Origin: Eudoraea sp.
Lineage (GTDB): Bacteria > Bacteroidota > Bacteroidia > Flavobacteriales > Flavobacteriaceae
Assembly: GCA_013042125.1 (NCBI GenBank)
Contig: JABDQS010000104.1
Coordinates: 1-5,891, forward strand
DNA: 5,891 bases
Direction: 5' to 3'
Position numbers and translations under genes: made by a program. This document shows positions 1-5,241 of the stretch, one piece after another. Position 1 is the first letter of the stretch. Each line of letters opens with the position of its first letter. Below the pieces are notes generated by a model. It was not told the DNA's origin. It did no database searches and saw only the letters and a list, made by a program, of their open reading frames with translations.

Positions 1-1030
1 GGCAAATGTAGTGCGTTGGGAGATGCGTACCAGATTGTTCTTGCGTACTTCCGAATTTCTTTGGCAGGAAGGACACACAGCACATGCTGCAAAGCAGGAG
101 GCCATCGATGAAGCTGAGCTCATTTTGAATATTTATGCCGACTTCGCTGAGAATCATATGGCCGTACCTGTGATCAAAGGGACCAAGACAGAAAGTGAAC
201 GATTTGCAGGGGCAGTAGAGACTTATTGTATAGAGGCGTTAATGCAAGACGGAAAAGCATTACAGGCCGGTACTTCCCATTTCCTGGGGCAGAACTTTGC
301 CAAGGCCTTTGATGTGAAATTTGCCACAAAGGAGGGTAAACAAGAATATGTTTGGGCAACTTCGTGGGGGGTATCTACCCGCCTAATGGGAGCTCTGATC
401 ATGACCCATAGCGATGATAATGGCCTGGTGCTGCCGCCAAAACTAGCGCCAATTCAAGTGGTAATAGTTCCTATTTATAAAGGGATGGATCAACTGGAAG
501 CCATTTCTGAAAAAGTGGATCCGCTGGTTAAGGAATTAAGAACAAAGGGAATAACGGTGAAATACGATGACCGTGATACCCATAAACCTGGTTTTAAGTT
601 CAATGAATACGAATTAAAAGGTGTTCCTGTGCGCATTGCTATCGGGCAACGCGACTTGCAGAATGATACTTTTGAAGTGGCCCGGCGAGATACACTGGAG
701 AAAGAAACAGTTCCCTCCGAAAAAGTGGTGAGCCGTATTGAACATCTTCTTCAGGACATTCAGGAGAATATTTTTAAAAGAGCACACAGCTATCGTGAAG
801 AACATATTACCAGGGTAGATTCCTACGAGGAATTTAAAAATCTCTTAGATACCAAAGGGGGATTTTTCTCTGCCCACTGGGATGGAAGTTCTGCAACGGA
901 AGATAAGATCAAAGTTGAGACCAAAGCTACAATTCGATGCATTCCTGTAGACGGTCCAAAAGAAAAGGGTGTATGTATGGTAACAGGCAAACCTTCCGAA
1001 CAAAGAGTGCTGTTTGCCAAAGCCTATTAA
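1..1030 (+). CDS. proS: Prolyl-tRNA synthetase, archaeal/eukaryotic-type (5' part lies outside the window)
   Basis: Class II aminoacyl-tRNA synthetase that attaches proline to tRNA-Pro in the cytoplasm. The frame is open from base 2 (Ala-Asn-Val-Val-Arg-Trp-Glu), so the GTG at 11 is an internal Val codon, not a start. About 342 residues are visible, compared with roughly 490 for the family. In order (residues counted from base 11): the motif 2 region [20 protein letters not shown] at 2-21; motif 3 around [19 protein letters not shown] at 120-138; an anticodon-binding domain from about 148 to 255; and the extra C-terminal domain of this ProRS type, ending in the characteristic FAKAY. The conserved C-terminal tyrosine is present. 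Three of the four zinc-ligand cysteines expected in the C-terminal domain are replaced (Asp291, Thr296, Thr325), and only Cys322 remains. No clear intrinsic terminator follows the TAA stop. Family assignment is firm; loss of zinc is inferred. Confidence 0.96.
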   Translation, partial: ANVVRWEMRTRLFLRTSEFLWQEGHTAHAAKQEAIDEAELILNIYADFAENHMAVPVIKGTKTESERFAGAVETYCIEALMQDGKALQAGTSHFLGQNFAKAFDVKFATKEGKQEYVWATSWGVSTRLMGALIMTHSDDNGLVLPPKLAPIQVVIVPIYKGMDQLEAISEKVDPLVKELRTKGITVKYDDRDTHKPGFKFNEYELKGVPVRIAIGQRDLQNDTFEVARRDTLEKETVPSEKVVSRIEHLLQDIQENIFKRAHSYREEHITRVDSYEEFKNLLDTKGGFFSAHWDGSSATEDKIKVETKATIRCIPVDGPKEKGVCMVTGKPSEQRVLFAKAY

Positions 1031-1059
1031 CGAGCATTTCAAAAAATAATGGGTGGGGG

Positions 1060-1089
1060 TTGTGGTAGTAAAAAATAATTGTATTTTTG
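1060..1089 (+). promoter_or_regulatory. Bacteroidota-type promoter for tRNA-Glu (and rpsT)
   Basis: A TATTTTTG at 1082-1089 fits the -7 consensus TAnnTTTG exactly. A TTG at 1060-1062 lies 19 nt upstream, the usual distance for the -33 element. Transcription should start near 1095-1097, about 17 nt before the tRNA 5' end. No comparable element lies between the tRNA and rpsT, so this promoter probably serves both genes. Confidence 0.75.
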
Positions 1090-1112
1090 CATCCGCAATT
1101 GTACAAACCTTT

Positions 1113-1184
1113 GGCCCGTTCGTCTAGGGGTTAGGACGCCAGGTTTTCATCCTGGTAACAGGGGTTCGATTCCCCTACGGGCTA
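1113..1184 (+). tRNA. tRNA-Glu (anticodon UUC)
   Basis: A 72-nt cloverleaf can be drawn by hand. The acceptor stem is GGCCCGT (1113-1119) with ACGGGCT (1177-1183), six canonical pairs plus a terminal G1-U72 wobble. The anticodon stem is CCAGG (1139-1143) with CCTGG (1151-1155), enclosing the loop TTTTCAT, with anticodon TTC at 1146-1148. The T arm is AGGGG-TTCGATT-CCCCT. The short variable loop and the sequence resemble E. coli tRNA-Glu. The discriminator is A1184 and is followed by CAG, so the CCA end is not encoded and must be added after transcription. It probably shares a transcript with rpsT 48 nt downstream. Confidence 0.97.
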
Positions 1185-1198
1185 CAGGGAAACTGTAG
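1182..1198 (+). other. Small hairpin across the tRNA-Glu 3' end
   Basis: CTACAG (1182-1187) and CTGTAG (1193-1198) form a perfect 6-bp inverted repeat around the loop GGAAA. The left arm uses the last two acceptor-stem bases and the discriminator of the tRNA, so it would compete with the last acceptor pairs. It may mark the tRNA/rpsT mRNA processing junction, or it may be chance. There is no T-tract after it, so it is not a terminator. Confidence 0.35.
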
Positions 1199-1232
1199 AA
1201 TAGAGCAGTTATTAAAACATAATAAAAGAAAG

Positions 1233-1484
1233 ATGGCAAATCACAAGTCGGCATTAAAGAGAATAAGAAGGAATGAACAAGTGCGTTTACGTAACAGGTA
1301 TCAGCACAAAACCGCTCGTAATGTAATTAAGAAATTACGCAGTGAGACAAACAAAAAGAAAGCATCTGCTTTATTGCCATCTGCGGTCAGTATGATCGAT
1401 AAACTGGCAAAACGAAACATCATCCATAACAACAAAGCTGCGAATTTGAAAAGCAAGCTTATGAAAATGGTAGCAGCGCTATAA
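1233..1484 (+). CDS. rpsT: 30S ribosomal protein S20
   Basis: Primary 16S rRNA-binding protein of the small ribosomal subunit. The 83-residue product starts [16 protein letters not shown] and is very rich in Lys and Arg. This is the hallmark S20 opening (MANxKSAxKRxR), and the length is normal for the family. The rest is predicted to be helical, with the conserved [12 protein letters not shown] segment near residues 65-76, which helps fix the identity. The ATG is preceded by an A-rich stretch with only a weak purine match (AAAGAAAG), as usual in this phylum. The tRNA-Glu gene ends 48 nt upstream with no promoter between, so cotranscription is likely. An intrinsic terminator follows the stop by 24 nt. 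In E. coli S20 represses its own translation through the leader; I see no evidence either way here. Confidence 0.97.
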   Translation: MANHKSALKRIRRNEQVRLRNRYQHKTARNVIKKLRSETNKKKASALLPSAVSMIDKLAKRNIIHNNKAANLKSKLMKMVAAL

Positions 1485-1508
1485 CAATATTCTACAGGTA
1501 TTTATAAG

Positions 1509-1536
1509 AAACCCGGCTATTTAGGCCGGGTTTTTT
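1509..1536 (+). terminator. Intrinsic terminator of rpsT
   Basis: AAACCCGGC (1509-1517) pairs with GCCGGGTTT (1525-1533) around a 7-nt loop, and the T run 1531-1536 follows. GC-rich stem plus six T residues on the + strand make it a standard rho-independent terminator for the tRNA-Glu/rpsT transcript. Confidence 0.92.
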
Positions 1537-1561
1537 ATTTCTAATACCCTACATATGGAAC

Positions 1562-1596
1562 AAAAAAATCCCGGAATACTTTTGTACCCCGGGATT
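1562..1596 (-). terminator. Intrinsic terminator of rho
   Basis: Read on the - strand, AATCCCGGGGTAC pairs with GTATTCCGGGATT (1596-1584 with 1579-1567) around an AAAA tetraloop, giving 13 pairs of which two are G-U wobbles. It is followed by the U run encoded by A1562-A1568. On the + strand the two wobble pairs become A-C mismatches and there is no T run, so the hairpin is directed at rho. It starts about 20 nt after the rho stop. Confidence 0.9.
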
Positions 1597-1616
1597 ATTA
1601 TATGATCCTATCTTTC

Positions 1617-3245
1617 TTATTGATTCATGGTCATTAAGAACTCTTCATTGTTCTTGGTCTGCTTAATGCGCTGCTCCATGAATTCCATGGCTTCAATTGG
1701 GTTCATGTCTGCGAGATATTTACGCATGATCCACATCCTTTGTATAGTATTTTCATCCAATAAAAGATCATCTCGTCTGGTAGAGGATGAAATAAGGTCG
1801 ATCGCAGGGAAGATCCTCCTGTTACTGATCCTTCTATCTAGCTGCAGTTCCATGTTACCGGTTCCTTTAAATTCCTCAAAGATCACCTCATCCATTTTAG
1901 ATCCGGTTTCTGTAAGGGCAGTGGCGATGATTGTAAGGGAACCTCCATTTTCAATATTTCTTGCCGCACCAAAGAATCTCTTAGGTTTATGCAGTGCGTT
2001 GGCATCAACACCACCACTTAATACCTTTCCTGAGGCAGGCTGAACCGTATTATAGGCCCTGGCTAGTCTGGTGATAGAATCTAATAAGATAACTACATCA
2101 TGACCGCATTCAACAAGGCGTTTTGCTTTTTCAAGGACTATATTGGCAACACGTACGTGTTCTGTAGCTTCTTTGTCAAAAGTAGACGCTACTACCTCAC
2201 CTCGTACATTACGCTGCATATCCGTTACCTCCTCCGGTCTTTCATCTATTAAAAGGACGATTTGATATACTTCCGGATGATTCGCCGCAATGGCATTGGC
2301 AACATCTTTCAATAACATGGTCTTTCCCGTTTTTGGCTGGGAAACAATCATGCCCCGCTGTCCCTTCCCTATGGGTGAGAACAGATCTATGATACGGGTT
2401 GAGATATTGCTTTGACGTTCGGCCAGATTAAATTTTTCTCTTGGGAATAGTGGTGTAAGATGTTCAAATGCAACACGGTCTCTTACCACCTGGGGGTCTT
2501 GCCCATTGATCTTATTTACTTTGATCAGCGGGAAATATTTTTCACCTTCTTTCGGAGGGCGTACATTTCCCAGGACGGTATCACCGGTCTTTAATCCGAA
2601 TAAACGGATCTGAGATTGAGAAACATAAATATCATCCGGGGAAGAAAGGTAATTATAGTCCGAAGACCTTAAGAATCCATAACCATCCTGCATGATATCC
2701 AGAACCCCTTCACTCTCAATGATACTGTCAAACTCGTATTCCGGTTGTTTGTATTTGTTCTTGAGATCTTTGTCGTAGTTGCTCGACTTTTTATCTTGCC
2801 CGTTACTCTGGTGGTGGGACTTATTGGAGCGTGGTCCTTTAGATTGGTGTCCGGAATGTTCTTTTTTCGGATGTTCCTTTTTACTGTGCTCTTTTTTGGG
2901 ATGCTCCTTTTTAGGATGTTCTGTCGTAGTCTCCGCTTTGGAAGTTTCTCCTTTGGGCTCTCTTCTTTGATGAGCAGCTTTGGGTTCATTAGAAGCTGAA
3001 GCAGCATCTTTTTTGGGCCTTGGTCTTGGTTTAGGAGCACGTTTCTTTGGGCGTTCTGCAGTTGCAGTTGTATCTACCACCGCTGCAGTCTCCTTAACGA
3101 TCTTAGGATTGCTGGCTTGCAGATCTAGTATTTGATAAACCAGATCTAATTTCTTTTGGGTTTTGTACTTAGGTACTTTTAAATTTTCGGCGATCTTCTG
3201 AAGCTCAGGAAGCTTCATTGCCTTTAAATCAGAAATCTCAAACAT
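1617..3245 (-). CDS. rho: Transcription termination factor Rho with a long disordered insertion
   Basis: Hexameric RNA-dependent ATPase/helicase that ends transcription at Rho-dependent sites. It has 542 residues, compared with 419 in E. coli. Domains in order: Rho N-terminal helical domain at 1-45 ([20 protein letters not shown]); a Lys/Glu/His/Pro/Ser-rich, presumably disordered insertion at about 52-172; a cold-shock-type RNA-binding domain at about 178-248 with the RNP-like DGYGFLR at 187-193; and a RecA-type ATPase from about 255. The Walker A is QPKTGKT (303-309), the RPEEVTD segment (336-342) carries the likely catalytic Glu, Walker B is DVVILLDS (383-390), the secondary RNA-binding region follows from [20 protein letters not shown], and the arginine finger region is STRRDD (488-493). 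All catalytic motifs are intact, so the protein should be active. The gene faces rpsT and diverges from the DUF4293-like gene. Its leader is unusually long if the candidate promoter is right, which would suit autoregulation, as is known for E. coli rho. Confidence 0.97.
   Translation of the reverse strand: MFEISDLKAMKLPELQKIAENLKVPKYKTQKKLDLVYQILDLQASNPKIVKETAAVVDTTATAERPKKRAPKPRPRPKKDAASASNEPKAAHQRREPKGETSKAETTTEHPKKEHPKKEHSKKEHPKKEHSGHQSKGPRSNKSHHQSNGQDKKSSNYDKDLKNKYKQPEYEFDSIIESEGVLDIMQDGYGFLRSSDYNYLSSPDDIYVSQSQIRLFGLKTGDTVLGNVRPPKEGEKYFPLIKVNKINGQDPQVVRDRVAFEHLTPLFPREKFNLAERQSNISTRIIDLFSPIGKGQRGMIVSQPKTGKTMLLKDVANAIAANHPEVYQIVLLIDERPEEVTDMQRNVRGEVVASTFDKEATEHVRVANIVLEKAKRLVECGHDVVILLDSITRLARAYNTVQPASGKVLSGGVDANALHKPKRFFGAARNIENGGSLTIIATALTETGSKMDEVIFEEFKGTGNMELQLDRRISNRRIFPAIDLISSSTRRDDLLLDENTIQRMWIMRKYLADMNPIEAMEFMEQRIKQTKNNEEFLMTMNQ
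2853..2921 (-). repeat. Degenerate 15-bp tandem repeat inside rho (pentapeptide EH[P/S]KK)
   Basis: Residues 109-131 of Rho repeat the pentapeptide EHPKK or EHSKK four times and end in EHS. The DNA shows the matching 15-bp period but with several silent and replacement differences between copies. The repeat is therefore old or kept at the protein level rather than a fresh slippage product. Confidence 0.85.
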
Positions 3246-3305
3246 TGAGTATTGAATAAGTTAAACGTAGTTAAAATATGAAGTAATTGTTAATTGGGTA
3301 TTACG

Positions 3306-3346
3306 TGGGAATGAGATCCCAGTCGGTAAGTGCTATCTCCGATAAC
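3306..3346 (-). other. Two small hairpins in the putative rho leader
   Basis: TGGGA/TCCCA (3306-3310 with 3317-3321, 6-nt loop) is one 5-bp hairpin. The second is GTTATC/GATAGC on the - strand (3346-3341 with 3337-3332, loop GGA), six pairs including a U-G wobble that exists only in the - strand RNA. Both could form in the rho 5' leader. They are short and no regulatory function is shown. Confidence 0.25.
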
Positions 3347-3350
3347 AGTA

Positions 3351-3358
3351 CAATATTA
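3351..3358 (-). promoter_or_regulatory. Candidate -7 element for rho
   Basis: On the - strand TAATATTG differs from TAnnTTTG at one position. It is the best match in the 188-bp region, but no TTG lies at the usual -33 distance. If used, the rho leader would be about 100 nt. A nearby TAATTTG with a shortened spacer (- strand, about 3358-3364) is an alternative. Confidence 0.25.
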
Positions 3359-3402
3359 CAAATTATTTTCAATATTTCGTGGTAAAATCTTAAAAAGACC
3401 TT

Positions 3403-3410
3403 TATTTTTG
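3403..3410 (+). promoter_or_regulatory. -7 element for the DUF4293-like gene
   Basis: TATTTTTG matches the Bacteroidota -7 consensus TAnnTTTG exactly and ends 23 nt before the ATG, giving a leader of about 17 nt. No clear TTG is found at the -33 position, where the sequence reads TTCGTGG. Confidence 0.6.
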
Positions 3411-3433
3411 CAGCTCGAATAAGCAATAGTGCT

Positions 3434-3844
3434 ATGATTCAACGCATACAATCCATATACTTGCTGTTAGTTGTCCTCTTGGGGGCACTGTTACCTTTTT
3501 GGTTAGAGCTATGGGTAGATGCCGCTGGTACTGTTGTTTTTGCAAAAAATGAATTAGCGGTTTCACTGGCCTTTTACGGGTCAGCTGTCCTGGCAGCTCT
3601 GGCAATTTTCCGGTTTAAGGACAGAAAGAGCCAATTTGTGCTGAACCGCTTAAATATGATACTTAATCTTTTTTTACTAGGATTTTTCGTTTACCGATCA
3701 CTAAACTTATCCGGAGAGGCCCTGGTCTCGGAGAAGGGTATTGGGATGCTGATTCCTGTATTTTCTATCGTTTTTTTGGTCCTGGCCAACAGGGCTATCA
3801 AGAAGGATGAAGATCTTGTGAAATCTGTTGATCGCTTACGTTAA
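3434..3844 (+). CDS. DUF4293-like four-helix membrane protein, function unknown
   Basis: A 136-residue protein with four hydrophobic segments at about residues 7-27, 43-60, 72-90 and 103-120, so an integral inner-membrane protein with short loops. It begins MIQRIQSIYLLL and ends in a charged tail with KSVDRLR. Together with the length and the helix pattern, this matches what I recall of the DUF4293 family of Bacteroidota. The first loop (about 28-42) and third loop (91-102) should lie on one side. The basic segments RFKDRKSQ (60-67) and the C-terminal tail should lie in the cytoplasm by the positive-inside rule. There are no Cys residues, enzymatic motifs or signal peptidase site. It has its own promoter and terminator and diverges from rho. 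A link to Rho or TruA would be guesswork from position alone. Confidence 0.85.
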   Translation: MIQRIQSIYLLLVVLLGALLPFWLELWVDAAGTVVFAKNELAVSLAFYGSAVLAALAIFRFKDRKSQFVLNRLNMILNLFLLGFFVYRSLNLSGEALVSEKGIGMLIPVFSIVFLVLANRAIKKDEDLVKSVDRLR

Positions 3845-3873
3845 ACCTAACATCTTAGTAGTATTAGTGCGTG

Positions 3874-3902
3874 AAACCCCGGTAGCCATACCGGGGTTTT
3901 TT
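3874..3902 (+). terminator. Intrinsic terminator of the DUF4293-like gene
   Basis: AAACCCCGGTA (3874-3884) pairs perfectly with TACCGGGGTTT (3889-3899) around the loop GCCA, followed by T3897-T3902. It lies about 30 nt after the stop. On the - strand the hairpin also forms, but only UUU follows. It could therefore act weakly on the convergent phosphoesterase transcript, for which no other terminator is visible. Confidence 0.9.
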
Positions 3903-3944
3903 GTTTGTAATATGAGCTATTACCGTTAAAAAGTACAAAATGAC

Positions 3945-4448
3945 CTAGCGAGAAGCGCGTTTTCCCAATTCTATTACTTCCAGGTTTTTTATGTCTTCCC
4001 CGTCAATTTCAAAACGCAACATGGTTCGCATCTGATGAAAGCCTTGTTTTCCGCAAGCACCTGGATTCATATGCAGTAGATTCAATTTTTTGTCCCACAT
4101 CACTTTTAAAATATGAGAATGCCCGCTAATAAAAAGGTTGGGTGAATTTTCTTGAATGACTTGTTTTATCCCCGGACTATATCTGTTTGGATATCCTCCT
4201 ATATGTGTGATCCAAACATCGACCTTCTCGCAGAGAAACCTTTGGTGCAGCGGAAACTGTTGTTGTAGCAGCCCATTGTCTATGTTGCCATGAACTGCCC
4301 TCAGAGGCTTTAGAGCAGCTAGTTTATCGGCTACTTCAAAGGTCCCTATATCCCCGGCGTGCCAAATTTCATCTGCTTGTTTGGCGTATTTTAGAATGCC
4401 TTCATCCAAATACCCATGAGTATCGGAAAGGAGTAAGATTTTGGTCAT
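3945..4448 (-). CDS. YfcE/MJ0936-type metallophosphoesterase
   Basis: Calcineurin-like phosphoesterase of the small YfcE/MJ0936 type, 167 residues. The metal-binding motifs occur in the family order: SDTHG (Asp9, His11), HAGDIG (Asp33), HGNID (Asn55), TH (His82) and SGHSH (His110, His112), followed by the usual NPGA segment at 128-131. All dinuclear metal ligands are present, so it should be active. Relatives hydrolyse phosphodiesters, typically bis-p-nitrophenyl phosphate in vitro, but physiological substrates are generally unsettled. Cytoplasmic: no signal peptide or membrane helix. The ATG at 4446-4448 places SDTHG at its normal distance from the N-terminus. The gene is divergent from truA, with 40 bp between the two starts, and convergent with the DUF4293-like gene. 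Confidence 0.93.
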   Translation of the reverse strand: MTKILLLSDTHGYLDEGILKYAKQADEIWHAGDIGTFEVADKLAALKPLRAVHGNIDNGLLQQQFPLHQRFLCEKVDVWITHIGGYPNRYSPGIKQVIQENSPNLFISGHSHILKVMWDKKLNLLHMNPGACGKQGFHQMRTMLRFEIDGEDIKNLEVIELGKRASR

Positions 4449-4455
4449 TTAAAGG

Positions 4456-4463
4456 TATCTTTG
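4456..4463 (+). promoter_or_regulatory. -7 element for truA
   Basis: TATCTTTG matches TAnnTTTG exactly. It would start transcription near 4469-4471, about 19 nt before the truA start codon. No TTG is found at the expected -33 distance, where the upstream DNA is the 5' end of the phosphoesterase gene. Confidence 0.6.
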
Positions 4464-4468
4464 CAAAG
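4459..4468. other. Perfect 10-bp palindrome between divergent truA and phosphoesterase promoters
   Basis: CTTTGCAAAG is a perfect dyad centred between 4463 and 4464. Its left half is part of the truA -7 element, and it sits at the expected start point of the opposing phosphoesterase transcript. It could be an operator or simply follow from the TTTG of the promoter. Confidence 0.4.
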
Positions 4469-4470
4469 AA

Positions 4471-4478
4471 CAAAAATA
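4471..4478 (-). promoter_or_regulatory. -7 element for the phosphoesterase gene
   Basis: On the - strand TATTTTTG matches TAnnTTTG exactly. Transcription would start near 4463-4465, about 17 nt before the ATG. No TTG is seen at the -33 distance. It faces, and overlaps in footprint with, the truA promoter. Confidence 0.6.
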
Positions 4479-4488
4479 AGACTTCACT

Positions 4489-5241
4489 TTGAGATATTTT
4501 GTTGAATTTTCATACGATGGCAAGGCATACCACGGATGGCAGCGGCAGCCCAACGCCATTAGTGTTCAACAAACTCTGGAAGAGGCTATGACCACTCTAT
4601 TGAGATCCCCTGTTCAATTAGCAGGTGCGGGGCGAACAGATACCGGAGTTCATGCCAGGCAACTCTATGCGCATTTTGATTTGGACTCGCCCTTAAATAC
4701 TGATGAAAAGGTAAAACGATTAAATGCGTTTCTTCCTGATGATATCGCAGTCCGGAGGATCTTTCAGGTCAATGATAAGGCGCATGCCCGCTTCGATGCC
4801 TTGGAACGAACGTATGAATATTGGGTAGTACAACAAAAAGATCCTTTTTACAGGGACTGGGCATATTATGTTCACCTTCCATTAGACGTAGAGGCTATGA
4901 ATAAAGCAGCATCGTTACTTCTTAATCATACGAACTTTGAGTGCTTTTCTAAGTCCAATACTGATGTGAAGACCTATGTATGTCGGATGAAGAAGGCATC
5001 CTGGAAAGAAGATCAGAGTAAACTTGTGTTTACCATTACTGCCGATCGATTTTTGCGAAATATGGTCAGGGCCATTGTGGGGACTCTTTTAGATGTGGGA
5101 CTTGGGAAGACCACCGTGGAGAATGTTAATAGTATTATAAAAAGCAAGGACAGGGGCGAAGCCGGTGTTTCCGTGCCTGCAAAAGGATTATATTTGACGA
5201 AGATTACGTACCCTAAGACCCTTTTAGACCTTAATGGATAA
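4489..5241 (+). CDS. truA: tRNA pseudouridine(38-40) synthase
   Basis: Isomerises uridines 38, 39 and 40 of the tRNA anticodon stem-loop to pseudouridine. The 250-residue product has the TruA landmarks: the N-terminal strand RYFVEFSYDGKAYHGWQRQP (2-21); GAGRTDTGVHA (46-56) with catalytic Asp51; HARFDALERTYEYW (99-112); the DRFLRNMVRAIVGTLLDVG segment (186-204); and PAKGLYL (230-236). Length is normal. The start is TTG. There is an in-frame TAA at 4477 and no ATG or GTG between it and the TTG, while the first in-frame ATG (residue 34) would remove the conserved first strand. No Shine-Dalgarno sequence is visible. The stop codon lies inside the start of the next gene, so the two are probably cotranscribed and translationally coupled. 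Confidence 0.96.
   Translation: MRYFVEFSYDGKAYHGWQRQPNAISVQQTLEEAMTTLLRSPVQLAGAGRTDTGVHARQLYAHFDLDSPLNTDEKVKRLNAFLPDDIAVRRIFQVNDKAHARFDALERTYEYWVVQQKDPFYRDWAYYVHLPLDVEAMNKAASLLLNHTNFECFSKSNTDVKTYVCRMKKASWKEDQSKLVFTITADRFLRNMVRAIVGTLLDVGLGKTTVENVNSIIKSKDRGEAGVSVPAKGLYLTKITYPKTLLDLNG

Noticed and set aside
11..13. GTG as a start codon for proS
   Set aside because: The frame is open back to the window edge with conserved ProRS residues (ANVVRWEM), so this is an internal valine codon.
1113..1119. G1-U72 wobble at the tRNA-Glu acceptor end as a sign of a pseudogene
   Set aside because: All other stems pair well and the promoter is strong. I recall the same terminal wobble in other Bacteroidota tRNA-Glu genes.
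1627..2043. 138-residue open frame on the + strand opposite the 3' half of rho
   Set aside because: It lies wholly antisense to the conserved ATPase domain of Rho, has no promoter or family resemblance, and is explained as a shadow of a strongly coding frame.
2853..2921. CRISPR-like or mobile repeat
   Set aside because: The 15-bp period is contiguous, without spacers, in frame, and encodes a pentapeptide repeat; it is a protein-level repeat.
2669..3040. Lys-rich 123-residue frame within rho, and two hydrophobic frames opposite it (2745-2999 and 2779-2970)
   Set aside because: All coincide with the low-complexity insertion of Rho. Its Lys/Glu/His-rich codons read out of frame or on the other strand naturally give Lys/Arg/Ile-rich or Phe/Leu-rich translations.
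1509..3902. The two + strand terminator hairpins (1509-1536 and 3874-3902) as copies of a dispersed repeat element
   Set aside because: They share only the AAACCC(C)GG ... CC(G)GGGTTTTTT pattern expected of GC-rich terminator stems; loops and flanks differ.
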